Assembly (NCBI GenBank): GCA_030015575.1
Contig: CM057337.1
Location: 376,177,582 to 376,241,581 of the forward strand
Origin: Agapanthus africanus
Lineage: Eukaryota; Streptophyta; Magnoliopsida; Asparagales; Amaryllidaceae
Reading direction: 5' to 3'
DNA: 64,000 nucleotides
The position numbers were made by a program, and so were the translations under genes. The first letter of the stretch is position 1. Each line of letters begins with the position of its first letter. The notes under the pieces are model-generated. The model made no database searches, had not been told where the DNA came from, and was given only the letters and a program-made list of their open reading frames with translations. Of this stretch, positions 36,539-47,706 are shown one piece after another.

Positions 36539-37362
36539 ACCCTAATGAGAATCCGCTGCCTCCGCCTCCCTGTCAACTGTGCATACACACCCGCATCCGC
36601 GTTCCGAGGAACACGAATGCAAACTGGATAAATCTAATCCCATAAGGTACACTAGGATCTGGCTTAAACCAAAGCCCGCTAGTGTAAACTGTCCGGACAC
36701 TGTACGTGCACAAGTGCACGGATGTGACCGAACCCTGTCGCAAAACCATGCGACCTGTCGCAATACCATGCGACCTCTACTCTTTTGCCTAAAGGCGAAA
36801 AGCTTTCTGTGTGGGACTCTAAAGACTCGACACTACGCTGGCAGTGGGTTTAACCACAGACCGCAAGCGGCACTAGCTGAGCGTAACGGTCCCCAGGTAA
36901 TGCCGACAAGAAGACCGACGAGGCGAAACCCATCTGAACTCCTACTGAGCCTGAGTGTGACATTCTCCGTACAGTCCGGTCTGTTCGTCTGATACATCGC
37001 ATGGCGGGCCTAGGGGGCGGTAAACGTCAGTCCCCCAATAGCGGTACAAGTCGTGCCGGAGCGAAGCCCAAAACACCCTGAGATAACACTGGAAACCTAC
37101 CAGTATATCTCGTTTGCCCTGGCCAGGGACTACTCGTGTAATGGCTCTCCTAGACACAGCGCGATGTCAACCCCCAATACCGGGAGAGACGAATCCTGTC
37201 TAACCGTCACTGCCTCCAAGTGCTTCGGGACTGCACCCAACCACTACCTGTTTGCACGACTCCTTTGAGCCGTGGTAGGGTAGTGATCAAAGTACAGTGG
37301 GAACACACCCGAGGCGAAGTGACAGTGTCAAGTCAGCGGACTAAGCTGTACTCATGTCACCT

Positions 37363-37409
37363 GGGAACTGATAACTGACGATAGGTATAATACCAACTAG
37401 TCAGTTCCC
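37363..37409 (-). other. Conserved LTR hairpin around GGTATAATACC (A copy)
   Basis: Arms GGGAACTGA (37363-37371) and TCAGTTCCC (37401-37409) pair perfectly, with GGTATAATACC between. Families 2 and 3 keep the structure with different arms. Confidence 0.6.
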
Positions 37410-37852
37410 GACGAGTCCTGTCCAGTGTACCCGTAACCTAACGAGCACCCGCATACTATCTCAAGTACGACGTACTGACGGCTGTGGGACAGACCGTCTC
37501 CCACACTGGGATGAGAAGCGCATGCGCTGGTCTACTCCGGAGTATCGATGCCCTGTCTCGATAGTCCTGCGACCAGGGACCTGCATAAGGATGTGCTTAT
37601 AGATTACCCAGCCCCACTAGTGTGACGGCCATCACATCGCTGGTAATCAAGCAAAGATCCTAAGGGCTCTACTAATGTATATAGGCGATATACTAAAATA
37701 AACACATGTACACATTGAAGTAGAAACAAACCAAGTAGCATACTACTATTTTGAGCAAGATTGTATATACAAGGTGAATATCCCAAGCATCCATTAAGTA
37801 ATATACAAACTAGTATGATACAGTAATGGCCTCTAGGGCATATACACTAACA

Positions 37853-37863
37853 ATCTCCCACTT
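37853..37863 (-). other. Polypurine tract of A
   Basis: Minus strand AAGTGGGAGAT directly before the 3' LTR; the standard primer for plus-strand DNA synthesis in copia elements. Confidence 0.9.
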
Positions 37864-37866
37864 GCA

Positions 37867-39600
37867 CTAAGGCCATGTACTGGCGTATCGAAGACCTATC
37901 ATCTCGATCAGCCGCTCGAACTGAGTCTGGGGCAGGGCCTTGGTGAATGGATCTGCAGTGTTATCTTCTGAAGCGACACTCCGAACCTCGATCTCCTGGC
38001 GATCTACGATCTCCTTGATCAGGTGATACCGCCTCAAGATGTGCCTGGATCTCTGATGGGACCTGGGTTCCTTCGCTAAAGCTATAGCCCCGTTGTTGTC
38101 GCAATACAGAGGTATTGGATCAACAATGGACGGAACCACCTGAAGTTCTTTCAAGAACTTTCTCATCCAGACAGCTTCTTTTGCGGCATCAGATGCAGCG
38201 ATGTATTCCGCTTCCATCGTCGAGTCTGCAACGGTTTCCTGTTTGGAACTCTTCCAACACACCGCCCCTCCATTGAGGGTAAAGACAAAACCCGACATGG
38301 ACTTGGAATCATCCTTGTCACTTTGGAAGCTGGAGTCAGCAAAGGCCTCGATCTGGAGGTCTTTTCCGCCATACACCAAGAACATCTCCTTAGTCCTTCT
38401 CAGGTACTTGAGAATATTCTTTACCGCTATCCAGTGTTTCTCCCCTGGGTTAGACTGATACCGGCTTACCACACTCAGTGCATAAGCTACATCCGGTCTG
38501 GTACACAACATCGCATACATTATAGAGCCTACCGCAGAAGCGTAGGGTATAATAGACATGCGATCCCTCTCCAAATCAGTCTTGGGAGACATCTCTTTAG
38601 AGAGGGTGATCCCGTGACAAGCCGGTAGGTTACCGCGCTTGGAATCTTCCATACTGAACCTCTTCAGTATGGTGTCGATGTACCTGGACTGTGAAAGTCC
38701 TAATATCCTCTTGGATCTGTCACGGTAGATCCGGATACCCAGAATGTATGAGGCATCACCCAGGTCTTTCATGGAGAACCTGTGTGACTAGAACCCCTTG
38801 ACAGATTGTAGCATAGGTATGTCATTTCCTATTAAGAGAATGTCATCCACGTACAAAACGAGGAATACTACAGTTCTCGCTACAAATCTACTATAGATGC
38901 ATGGTTCATCTGGATTTTTGATAAAGCCAAATTCTTTGACCGTCTCATCAAAGCAGATGTTCCAACTCCGCGATGCCTGCTTTAGTCCATAGATGGACTT
39001 AAGCAACTTGCACACCTTTCCGCTGCTCCCACTCTGAATGAAACCCTCTGGCTGGTCCATATAGACACACTCCTCTAAATTTCCATTTAGAAAAGCTGTC
39101 TTTACGTCCATTTGCCAGATCTCATAATCGTGGAAGGCAGCAATGGCAAGAAGGATCCGAATGGATTTCAGCATGGCTACTGGAGAAAAGGTTTCGTCGT
39201 AGTCCAAGCCAGGTCGTTGACGAAAACCCTTTGCTACCAGCCTAGCTTTATAGGTCTCAACCTGTCCATATACACCAATCTTCCTTTTGAAGATCCACTT
39301 GCATCCTACGGGTTTTACCCCGTCTGGAGCAATGTCCAACGTCCATACCTTGTTGGTGTACATGGACTCCATTTCGGTCCGCATTGCATCCAGCCATTTC
39401 ACTGAGTCAACGCTCTGAACGGCCTGCTGGAAGCTAGTAGGCTCATCATAATCTATGATGCAATCCTCTCTATCCCCGTCTATGAGAAAACCGTAGTATC
39501 TCTCGGGCGGATGAGACTGCCTACTACTTCTGCGGAGCGGCGTAGGAATGTCCTGTTCTTCCGAACCTTCTGGTTCCACTAAACCTTCAGTAACAGTCCG
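37867..39600 (-). pseudogene. A reverse transcriptase and RNase H part
   Basis: From the high end: linker ERYYGFLIDGDREDCI, then RT blocks WLDAMRTEMESMYTNKVWTL, CKWIFKRKIG, RLVAKGFRQRPGLDYDETF, IWQMDVKTAFLNGNLEE, LYVDDILLIGNDIPM. After the thumb (LGDASYILGI) comes RNase H: YASAVGSIMYAMLCTRPDVA, SGFVFTLNGGAVCWKSSKQE, TMEAEYIAASDAAKEAVWM, HQRSRHILRRYHLIKEIV. The part ends a few bases before the polypurine tract. Very well preserved; a small number of breaks. Confidence 0.94.
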
Positions 39601-39639
39601 TGGTTCTGGAATTTCTTCCAGTTCTACTGTGCTCCCACT

Positions 39640-40960
39640 TATCTGGTTTTCCAAAAACTTAGTTTCCAAGAAGTAGGCATGACGAGAAACAAGAACTTTT
39701 TGTTCCTCTTCACAGTAGAAGAAATATCCTTTTGAGTTCTTTGGATACCCCACAAACTTGCACTGTACTTAGCGTGCCTCGAGCTTGTCCGCATGCTGGT
39801 TTTTGACAAAAGCCGGACATCCCCATGTCTTAATGTGCTTAAGATAGGGTCTCTTCCCACACCACATTTCATATGGTGTGGAAGGCACAGTCTTAGTCGG
39901 AACTCGGTTCAAAAGGTACGCTGCTGATTCTAGCGCATACCCCGAGAATGATCACGGTAACTCAGCATTACCCATCATGGACCGCACCATATCCAATAGG
40001 GTGCGGTTCCGTCTCTCCGATACACCGTTATGTTGCGGGGTGTATGGAGGAGTAAGCTGAGAGAGAATTCCGTTCTCTTTTAAATAGTCCAGGAACTCGG
40101 CACTTAAGTATTCTCCACCTCGATCCGATCTTAGAATCTTAATACTTTTGCCGGTCTGTTTCTCTACTTCATTCTTATACTCCTGGAATTTTCCAAAGGC
40201 CTCGGACTTATGTTTCATTAAGAAGACATAACCGTACCTTGAGAAGTCATCCGTAAAAGTAATGAAGTAAGAATGACCGCTTCGGGCATGTGTAGACATT
40301 GGACCGCACACGTCACTGTGTACGAGTCCCAAGAGCTCGCTCGCTCTTACTCCATGTCCAGTAAACGGAGTCTTTGTCATCTTTCCCTTGAGACAGGATT
40401 GACAAGTGGCATACGACTGATATTCGAACGCATTCAAATACCCTTCTGTATGTAACTTCGTCAACCTTCTCTCATTGATGTGACCCAATCTACAATGACA
40501 TAAGAAAGTCTGATTTATTTCTGGAGACTTTCTTTTGTGTGTATTCTGGACATTAAAAATCTGTGGTTGGTTTAACACGTATATACCATTACTCAGAGTA
40601 CCTGACCCAATCAATACTTGATTAAGGTGAATGTTTACAACATTACTTACAAACGCAAATTCATAACCTTCTTTAGAAACTAAAGATACAGAAATGATAT
40701 TACAAGTTGCGTTGGGTACAAAAAAGCAATTATGCAAAACCAAAACATGTCCATCTGACATTCCCAGGTGATAGTCCCCCACGGCTTTAGCATCCATGCT
40801 AGCTCCGTTTACAACTCTGAGGGTCATGTCACCTGCTTTCAAAACACTACGGTTTCTCAACGCCTGCAAAGAATTACAGATATGAGATCCTGATCCGGTA
40901 TCCAATACCCAGGAAGTAGAGTTTATTGAAAGACAGTTTTCAATAACATACACACCTGAA
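39640..40960 (-). pseudogene. A protease and integrase part
   Basis: From 40960 downward: SWVLDTGSGSHICN (aspartic protease DTGS box), the GAG-pre-integrase zinc region (HCRLGHINERRLTKLH, CQSCLKGKMTKTPF), and the integrase core VHSDVCGPMSTHARSG, FTDDFSRYGYVFL, SDRGGEYLSAEF, TPQHNGVSERRNRTLLD, giving the D-D-E set. The C-terminal part runs on to a segment ending near YFLETKFLE. Together these excise mature proteins and insert the DNA copy. Confidence 0.93.
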
Positions 40961-41835
40961 GCTGAAGCTGCAACCTGCTTCAATTCCTGTGTTCTGGCCT
41001 TCCAGGCCCTGCAATCATTCTTCCAGTATCCTTTCTTATGACAATAGAAGCATTCTTCCTTATCCACAAGCTTCCCCGCTATCTTTGTTGCTTTGCCTTT
41101 TCCCTTCGTATCCACTTTACTAACACCGCCCCTTGGTTTGGCGGGGGCTTTCCTCTTCTTTCCCTTGGCTTTCGCCTTGGACCTAGAAGAAGATGATCCT
41201 CCTACAAACAAAGTGGATGTATCCCTACCTTTCTGTAGGGTGCCCTCTGCGCTCCTCAGCATGTTGAGGAGCTCTGAAAGTTCAACCTCCTTTTCTTGTA
41301 AGTTGAAGTTCAGTATAAACTGGGCGTAAGTGGAAGGAAGGGACTGGAGAACTATATCCGTATATAGCTCACTCTCCAATGTGATCCCTAGGTCAGCGAG
41401 CTCCTCAATGAAGCCGATCATCTTTAGCACGTGCTCGGCTACTGATGATCCGACGGCCATTCTTGTCGAAAATAACTTTTTCGACGCTTCGTATCTTGCG
41501 ATACGTGATTGCTCTCCATACAGTTCTTTTGTATGGAGCAATATGGACTCCATGTCCATATTCTCATGCCTCCTCTGATGTTCGTTGTCCATCGAGGCAA
41601 GCAGGAGGCACTTGGCCTTCGCGCTATCAATCTCCCAAGTCTTGCGGATTTCCTTATTCGCGACACTGGAAGTTGGACCAGGGACAGGAGGAGCTTTGGT
41701 GGTAAGAAGATACCCCAGCTTGTCATAAGTGATTGCTATCTTGACATTCCTGAGCCAATCTTTGTAGTTTGGCCCTGTCAGTTTGTTTTTATCTAGGAGT
41801 AACTTAAGTCCAGTCATGTTGATTGGTCGCTGCAA
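40961..41835 (-). pseudogene. A gag part
   Basis: Starts MQRPINMTGLKLLLDKNKLT and PNYKDWLRNVKIAITYDKLG, the typical opening of plant copia Gag. A helical capsid-like part follows (ASKKLFSTRMAVGSSVAEHV, LADLGITLESELYTDIVLQS), then a basic Lys-rich stretch (KAKAKGKKRKAPAKPRG) and a CCHC knuckle, CFYCHKKGYWKNDC, for RNA binding. This is the only essentially intact gag in the window besides the copy in L. B and C have no counterpart. Confidence 0.93.
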
Positions 41836-42315
41836 TTAGGAGAGAGAAGAAGAAACACTCAGCATGATGCTCTTGCAAGTTTAGAGTGGTTTTTAGTTTT
41901 TCTAAACAGGATGGCTCCCACTGTTTCTCGAATCCCTCCTCAAACCATAAAGGAAGAATTAGTCAGGATCAATCCCACCGTACAATACTTGCTTAACCGT
42001 TCAGCCAGGCCGGTGTCGGTACTTCGAGGGAGGTTTTCCAACGCTTTCGCGAAGTTCCTTAATTATAGAACCTCTTTTCCCTGGGGGCGTAGCCCCGCTA
42101 ACACCTTTCTAGGCACCTACTAGGTTTATAGCATTGATCGATTAGTGAGAAATTTCCCGAGGAGTAGCATATACTCACAGTAGGATCGGGATCCAAATAT
42201 CATCGCGTGACGAAACTGAAGGAATCCTACCAGAATCATCACACTCCAAATGGTATGCAAATCTAGCAAGTTTCAGTGCTTATGAAACTCCCGATGTGGA
42301 TTTTTGCCCCATGCT

Positions 42316-42525
42316 CTTATGACCTTGACTTTGGCCAACAAATCATAAGTCACATGTCAAGTTCTACCCGTCGTTGTCCAGGTTAATTTGAATCCACCCG
42401 CACATACCCTTGACTTTGGCCAACAAGGCAGTACGACTGTTCCAAACCAACGCATCTATCTATGCTGCACATGAATACCCAATAGCTACCAATCACTATG
42501 CCTTGACTTTGGCCAACAAACACAG
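42316..42525 (-). repeat. Triplicate leader stem-loops of A
   Basis: Three identical copies of CCTTGACTTTGGCCAACAA. The first is in a perfect 7-bp stem with a 20-nt loop (CTTATGA/TCATAAG, 42316-42349), the second is weakly paired (about 42399-42436), and the third has a 5-bp stem (42496-42525) that includes one G-U pair at the RNA level. In L the same third stem is fully complementary. Confidence 0.6.
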
Positions 42526-42730
42526 CTTGAATACTATTGACTATTCATGTGAAACGACGGAGGGCTACGAATGGTTTTGGCAAAACCGTGAACGTAGTGA
42601 ACTTGATTTAGTCGATGGAACGAGATAGCTTTTAAATGGAGTGGCTCAAACTCCGTATTTTAAAAGTTGTTTTGAAAAGAACCGAGTGGTTTTTCGAAAG
42701 TGTTCCAACGACTTTAACTTGGTTTATTAT

Positions 42731-42784
42731 CTTGCATTAGTTCTTTTAATGCGTGATATTCTTGCATTAGTTCTTTTAATGCGT
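42731..42784 (-). repeat. 30-bp direct repeat in A leader
   Basis: CTTGCATTAGTTCTTTTAAT plus GCGT occurs twice, 30 bp apart. The same pair is present in L (62971-63024), so it predates both insertions. Confidence 0.85.
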
Positions 42785-43915
42785 CCCATCATTTAAACCT
42801 ACCATTGCAGAAAACAACCAAAATATGACGTACGCTTATGCCATTCGCATTCGCCACTGGGCCCCGTCATTACCCGTTAGGTTACTTAACTAACGACAGA
42901 GCGGGGGCTGGGCTAGCGCGTCTGAAAAACATAAGCAACGCCTAAATAATATCATATATAGATATACTGCAATGATAAACATTTCAGATCACAGATAAAT
43001 ACATTGGATATACTAGGAATCTGTAATTTGTACGAGCCTGTACAAAAAACAGATTACACGGTCGCGGTGAATAGCCAAAACCCCACCCAAGACCCCTACG
43101 GGTGCGGCAAACTACCCGCCAAGTACCCGAAGCGTAGCAACCTCCCTCATCTCCATGAGTAGGCCACTCGACACTTCGGCATACCCGGTAGTTTGTGCAC
43201 CCCTCCATGGGTCTATCCTAGGAGCAAAAACAGTAAAAAGAAATTATACAATGACGGTTACAACCCCGACCCGGTTGTGCGGCCATACAAATAATTATTA
43301 CATCAATTTACAAATTTACATGAAGGGCAAGAAAAGAAAACTCTCGTCTCACAACCCCCGGCTATTCACCCGCGACAATCCAACATATTTATATACACAT
43401 TCCAGCATCAAACACAGATCATGTATAACCCCGACCAATCGACTTATAGCGATTAGCCGACGTTCAATACATGCAAACATCACAGATATAACCATCATAG
43501 TCAAAGTGCAGTGAAGTTCGGAAAAAATACGGAATTATAGGACCCCAAAAGGAAATTTCTTTTCTGGAAAATCTGGGCACATATAATATATTTCAAAAAT
43601 CCCAAAACCAACACAGACACACACTGAACGAAAAACGATGCACAGAAGACGACAAAGCGCGGCGCTTCCGCGGCGGATGCCTAGCTCGCGCGGCGGAAGG
43701 GCGGCGGTTTGGACGAATTACTGTATCGTTTTTCTTGGGTGTTCACACAAAACCCTGAGCCGAATTTACAAGTGTAAAGTTTTTCATTTTGAGCCAAAAA
43801 AATTTCAACAGAAACTCAGTTTTTGTAAAAGTTTGGTTTTTGGATTTTTCCGGTTCCGAACTTCGTTACACTTCACTACCAAGCTAGTTTAAGTTTAGTT
43901 AGGCTCTGATACCAC

Positions 43916-46089
43916 TGTAAGTCCACGTTGCGACCCCCGGTTCTTACGGGGAGGCGGAAACGGTATAAAATCAAAATTTTAACGCAAGAGGCAACATGGA
44001 CTAAGCTAGGTCGGGATCTTTACCTAAACTAAAACTAGCAAACTAAGCTAAAGATATTTAGCTACTCGGATGAAGATGGTTATACCTAAACTTGAACTCC
44101 TTCTCTTCAAGCTCCGATGGTGGTTCGATGGCTCCTTCTCGTTGTCTCCGTACGCCGAAGATAGATCCACTTGAAGCTCCAACCTTTAGCTCCTTCTTCG
44201 TTCTTTGAAGAAACTAGTTCACTTGGTTTGCTAAACCTAGTGAACTAGAATGAGTAGAGAGGAAATAGAATGGGATTTTATCTATGATTCTTGATTCTCA
44301 ACTCATGAGACAAGAGAACCATAGATCAAGAGAGGGAGCAAGAGGTTGAGGGTGAGAGCAAGAGGAGAGCTCAAGAACAAGAGAGAGAATGAGCAAGAAA
44401 GAATGAGGCTCTCTTTTCTCTCTCACCCTCTCATAATCCAAAGTGATCATAACTCATCATATCAAAAAAGTCTTATGTGATGGTAGGAAGCAACCATAAC
44501 CTTATCATGCCATGCACTCATTTTACTCAAATGAATAAGCAAGTAAAAGTCTTTGGCATGAAATGATAACCATGGTTATCATGATGGTCAACTAGTCAAG
44601 CCTAGTCAACCGGTCAACAAAGTCAACAAGTCAACAAAAGTCAACAAGTCAACAAGGTCAACAAAAGTCAACAACCAAGTCACCATAATACTTAATTAAT
44701 ATAATAGTTAATCGCATATCATATTCTCATTAGGGTTGAGCATAAAGTCAAATAGTCAACGGTCAACTGTCAACAACCCTAATGAGAATCCGCTGCCTCT
44801 GCCTCCCTGTCAACTGTGCATACACACCCGCATCCGCGTTCCGAGGAACACGAATGCAAACTGGATAAATCCAATCCCATAAGGTACACTAGGATCTGGC
44901 TTAAACCAAAGCCCGCTAGTGTAAACTGTCCGGACACTGTACGTGCACAAGTGCACGGATGTGACCGAACCCTGTCGCAAAACCATGCGACCTGTCGCAA
45001 TACCATGCGACCTCTACTCTTTTGCCTAAAGGCGAAAAGCTTTCTGTGTGGGACTCTAAAGACTCGACACTACGCTGGCAGTGGGTTTAACCACAGACCG
45101 CAAGCGGCACTAGCTGTGCGTAACGGTCCCCAGGTAATGCCGACAAGAAGACCGACGAGGCGAAACCCATCTGAACTCCTACTGAGCCTGAGTGTGACAT
45201 TCTCCGTACAGTCCGGTCTGTTCGTCTGATACATCGCATGGCGGGCCTAGGGGGCGGTAAACGTCAGTCCCCCAATAGCGGTACAAGTCGTGCCGGAGCG
45301 AAGCCCAAAACACCCTGAGATAACACTGGAAACCTACCAGTATATCTCGTTTGCCCTGGCCAGGGACTACTCGTGTAATGGCTCTCCTAGACACAGCGCG
45401 ATGTCAACCCCCAATACCGGGAGAGACGAATCCTGTCTAACCGTCACTGCCTCCAAGTGCTTCGGGACTGCACCCAACCACTACCTGTTTGCACGACTCC
45501 TTTGAGCCGTGGTAGGGTAGTGATCAAAGTACAGTGGGAACACACCCGAGGCGAAGTGACAGTGTCAAGTCAGCGGACTAAGCTGTACTCATGTCACCTG
45601 GGAACTGATAACTGACGATAGGTATAATACCAACTAGTCAGTTCCCGACGAGTCCTGTCCAGTGTACCCGTAACCTAACGAGCACCAGCATACTATCTCA
45701 AGTACGACGTACTGACGGCTGTGGGACAGACCGTCTCCCACACTGGGATGAGAAGCGCATGCGCTGGTCTACTCCGGAGTATCGATGCCCTGTCTCGATA
45801 GTCCTGCTACCAGGGACCTGCATAAGGATGTGCTTATAGATTACCCAGCCCCACTAGTGTGACGGCCATCACATCGCTGGTAATCAAGCAAAGATCCTAA
45901 GGGCTCTACTAATGTGTATAGGCGATATACTAAAATAAACACATGTACACATTGAAGTAGAAACAAACCAAGTAGCATACTACTATTTTGAGCAAGATTG
46001 TATATACAAGGTGAATATCCCAAGCATCCATTAAGTAATATACAAACTAGTATGATACAGTAATGGCCTCTAGGGCATATACACTAACA
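43916..46089 (-). repeat. 5' LTR of A (family 1)
   Basis: A 2174-bp LTR nearly identical to 35678-37852. It has the W-box array at 44586-44775 and the hairpin pair GTCGCA/TGCGAC. The high end (46089) meets B at the second TCCCA (46090-46094). Confidence 0.94.
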
Positions 46090-46094
46090 TCCCA

Positions 46095-47706
46095 AACATT
46101 TGTGAGGGAATATCTTCTACCAATCCGAGGAGCAAAAAGTGTTTTGTTTCTCAGCATGGCACCTTTTGAGAAAAGGTATTTCTTGAGGTAGAACTGGAAG
46201 GTATTCCAGCTAGGCAAACTAACAGCTGATGATTTGGTAAAACCAAAGGATTCAATAGTCTCCAACGAACCTCAGCCTCTCCGCGAATCTGGTAGGGTTC
46301 CTCATCCACTTGAGAGATACTGCGGTCTTTTCGGTGACAGTGGGAGCGAGGATTGCATCAAGGTAGATGATGGCCCAACTAGGTTCAGACAGGCCATTAT
46401 GAGTAGTGACTCTGTGAAAGGGCTGGATGCTATGCGATCAAAGATGGAATCCATGTACGCCAACAAAGTATTACTTTGGATGTTGCACCTGAAGGGGTAA
46501 AATCCATTGGGAGCAAATGGATCTTGAGAAGATTCTTGGTGTAAATGGAAAAGTTGAGACTTTCAAACCTATGCTTGAGTCCATCAGGATCAATGCACGC
46601 ATCGCAGAGTTCGAACATCTGTTTTGATGTGACAGTCAAAGAGTTTGACTTCATCAAAAATGTAGATGAACCTTGTATATAAAAGAAGGTTGTAGAGAGT
46701 AAGGTTTTCTTCTACGTATTGTACGTAGATGACATACTCTTGATAGGAAATGGTTTCCTATGCTACAAACGGTCAAGCTCCTCTTATCACGAAGATTCTC
46801 AATAGAAGATCTGGATGATACCCACTACATCTTATAGATTAAGATCTATGGGATAGATCTAAGTGGATCTTGGGAGTGTCCCGAATCCAGGTACATTAAC
46901 ACCATACTAAATAGGTTTAGTATGGACGATTCTAAGCGTGGTGGTTCGCCAACTACCTCAGGAATCACTCTTTCCAAAAAGGATGTTTTCTGAGACTGAT
47001 TTGGAGAGAGCTCGCGTGCAAGGGATACCCTATGCTTCGGTAGTAGGCTCTATCAGAGTATGCGATGTTATGTACCAGACCAGATGTAGCTAACTCACTA
47101 GGTGTAGTGATTAGGAATCATTCGGATCTTGGAAGAATCACCGGAAGCTGTGGAGGACATTCTTAAAGTACTTGAGAAGCACTAAAAGAAAGTTCTTGGT
47201 TTGAGCTTCTAGAGTGATAAGTTCGACTGAGAGTCAGTCACAGGCATTGTCTTTACCCTCAGTGGAGGGACGGTATGTTGGAAGAGTTCTAAACTAGATA
47301 CCGTGACATACTAAACGATAAAGGCTGAATATATTACTACCAACGATACTACCAAAGTGACTGTCTGGACATTTCTTATTCATAAGATGAACAAGGTTCC
47401 TACCATTGAGCGTCCAATAAATGTTATTGTGACAACAATGGAGTTGTGGCTTTGGCCTAGGAACACTGGTCCCATCAGCGTTCCAGACATATACTGAGGA
47501 CATTATCACCTGATCAGGGAGATAGCCAATCTCCAAGGGATCGAGGTTAGCAGAGTAGACCAGTAGATTGACACAGCGGATCCACTCACAAAGGCCTTAC
47601 CCCTAGAGAGACTTCTCTACAATAGTTGAGTATGGGATACTACAACCACTGCTGTATTGTTGGGTATTGGATACTATAACAGATGGCCTTAGTGCAAGTG
47701 GGAGAT
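46095..47706 (+). pseudogene. B reverse transcriptase and RNase H remnants, polypurine tract
   Basis: B resumes after A. Counterparts of the linker and RT blocks of C are visible: LERYCGLFGDSGSEDCIK near 46300, LDAMRSKMESMYANKV near 46425, a segment like CFDVTVKEFDFIKNVDEP near 46620, and LYVDDILLIG near 46720. RNase H-like pieces run from about 47020 to 47600. AAGTGGGAGAT (47696-47706) is the polypurine tract before the 3' LTR. Much broken. Confidence 0.8.

Larger units (their letters stand above)
35678..37852 (-). repeat. 3' LTR of A (family 1)
   Basis: Low end TGTAAGTCCACG, high end the reverse complement of TGTTAGTGTATATGCCC. It holds the W-box array, the conserved hairpin (37363-37409), the CGTGCAC-AA-GTGCACG palindrome (36705-36720), and two adjacent GTCGCA/TGCGAC hairpins (36737-36754 and 36757-36774). 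A CT-rich stretch (reading sense) near 36060-36190 lies after the W-boxes, where a plant promoter and transcript start could be. Confidence 0.94.
41836..43915 (-). other. 5' leader of A with primer-binding site
   Basis: TGGTATCAGAGCC on the minus strand (43902-43914), one base from the 5' LTR, is the initiator-Met primer site. The 2.1-kb leader has a GC-rich palindromic block (about 43655-43710, best stem 7 bp), the CGTTAG hairpin (42875-42895), a 30-bp direct repeat in place of the longer repeat modules of other families (42731-42784), and three stem-loops. A CT-rich run and the sense sequence GCAGCGACC lie at the coding start. No gene is seen. Confidence 0.8.
35678..46089 (-). mobile_element. 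Element A: young, nearly whole family 1 copia element
   Basis: A 10.4-kb minus-strand element with LTRs of 2175 and 2174 bp, TG...CA ends, primer site, leader, gag, protease, integrase, reverse transcriptase, RNase H and polypurine tract, and a perfect duplication TCCCA. By eye the LTRs differ at about ten positions plus a one-base length change (near 0.5%), suggesting roughly 0.2 million years at 1.3e-8 per site per year. The lineage looks like the Tork/Angela side of plant copia, but I could not test that. It looks nearly whole, with about three breaks in the coding part. Confidence 0.94.

Noticed and set aside
36579-36992. An open frame of 137 codons antisense to the family 1 LTR, repeated at 44816-45229 and 56811-57224.
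   Set aside because: It is open in three places because the LTR copies are nearly identical. It has no recognisable domain, and the conserved features nearby are hairpins and repeats rather than codon-level constraint.
43902-43914. TGGTATCAGAGCC considered as part of a tRNA gene (also at 3084-3096 and 9072-9083).
   Set aside because: No cloverleaf flanks it, and each copy abuts an LTR end, as a retrotransposon primer site does.
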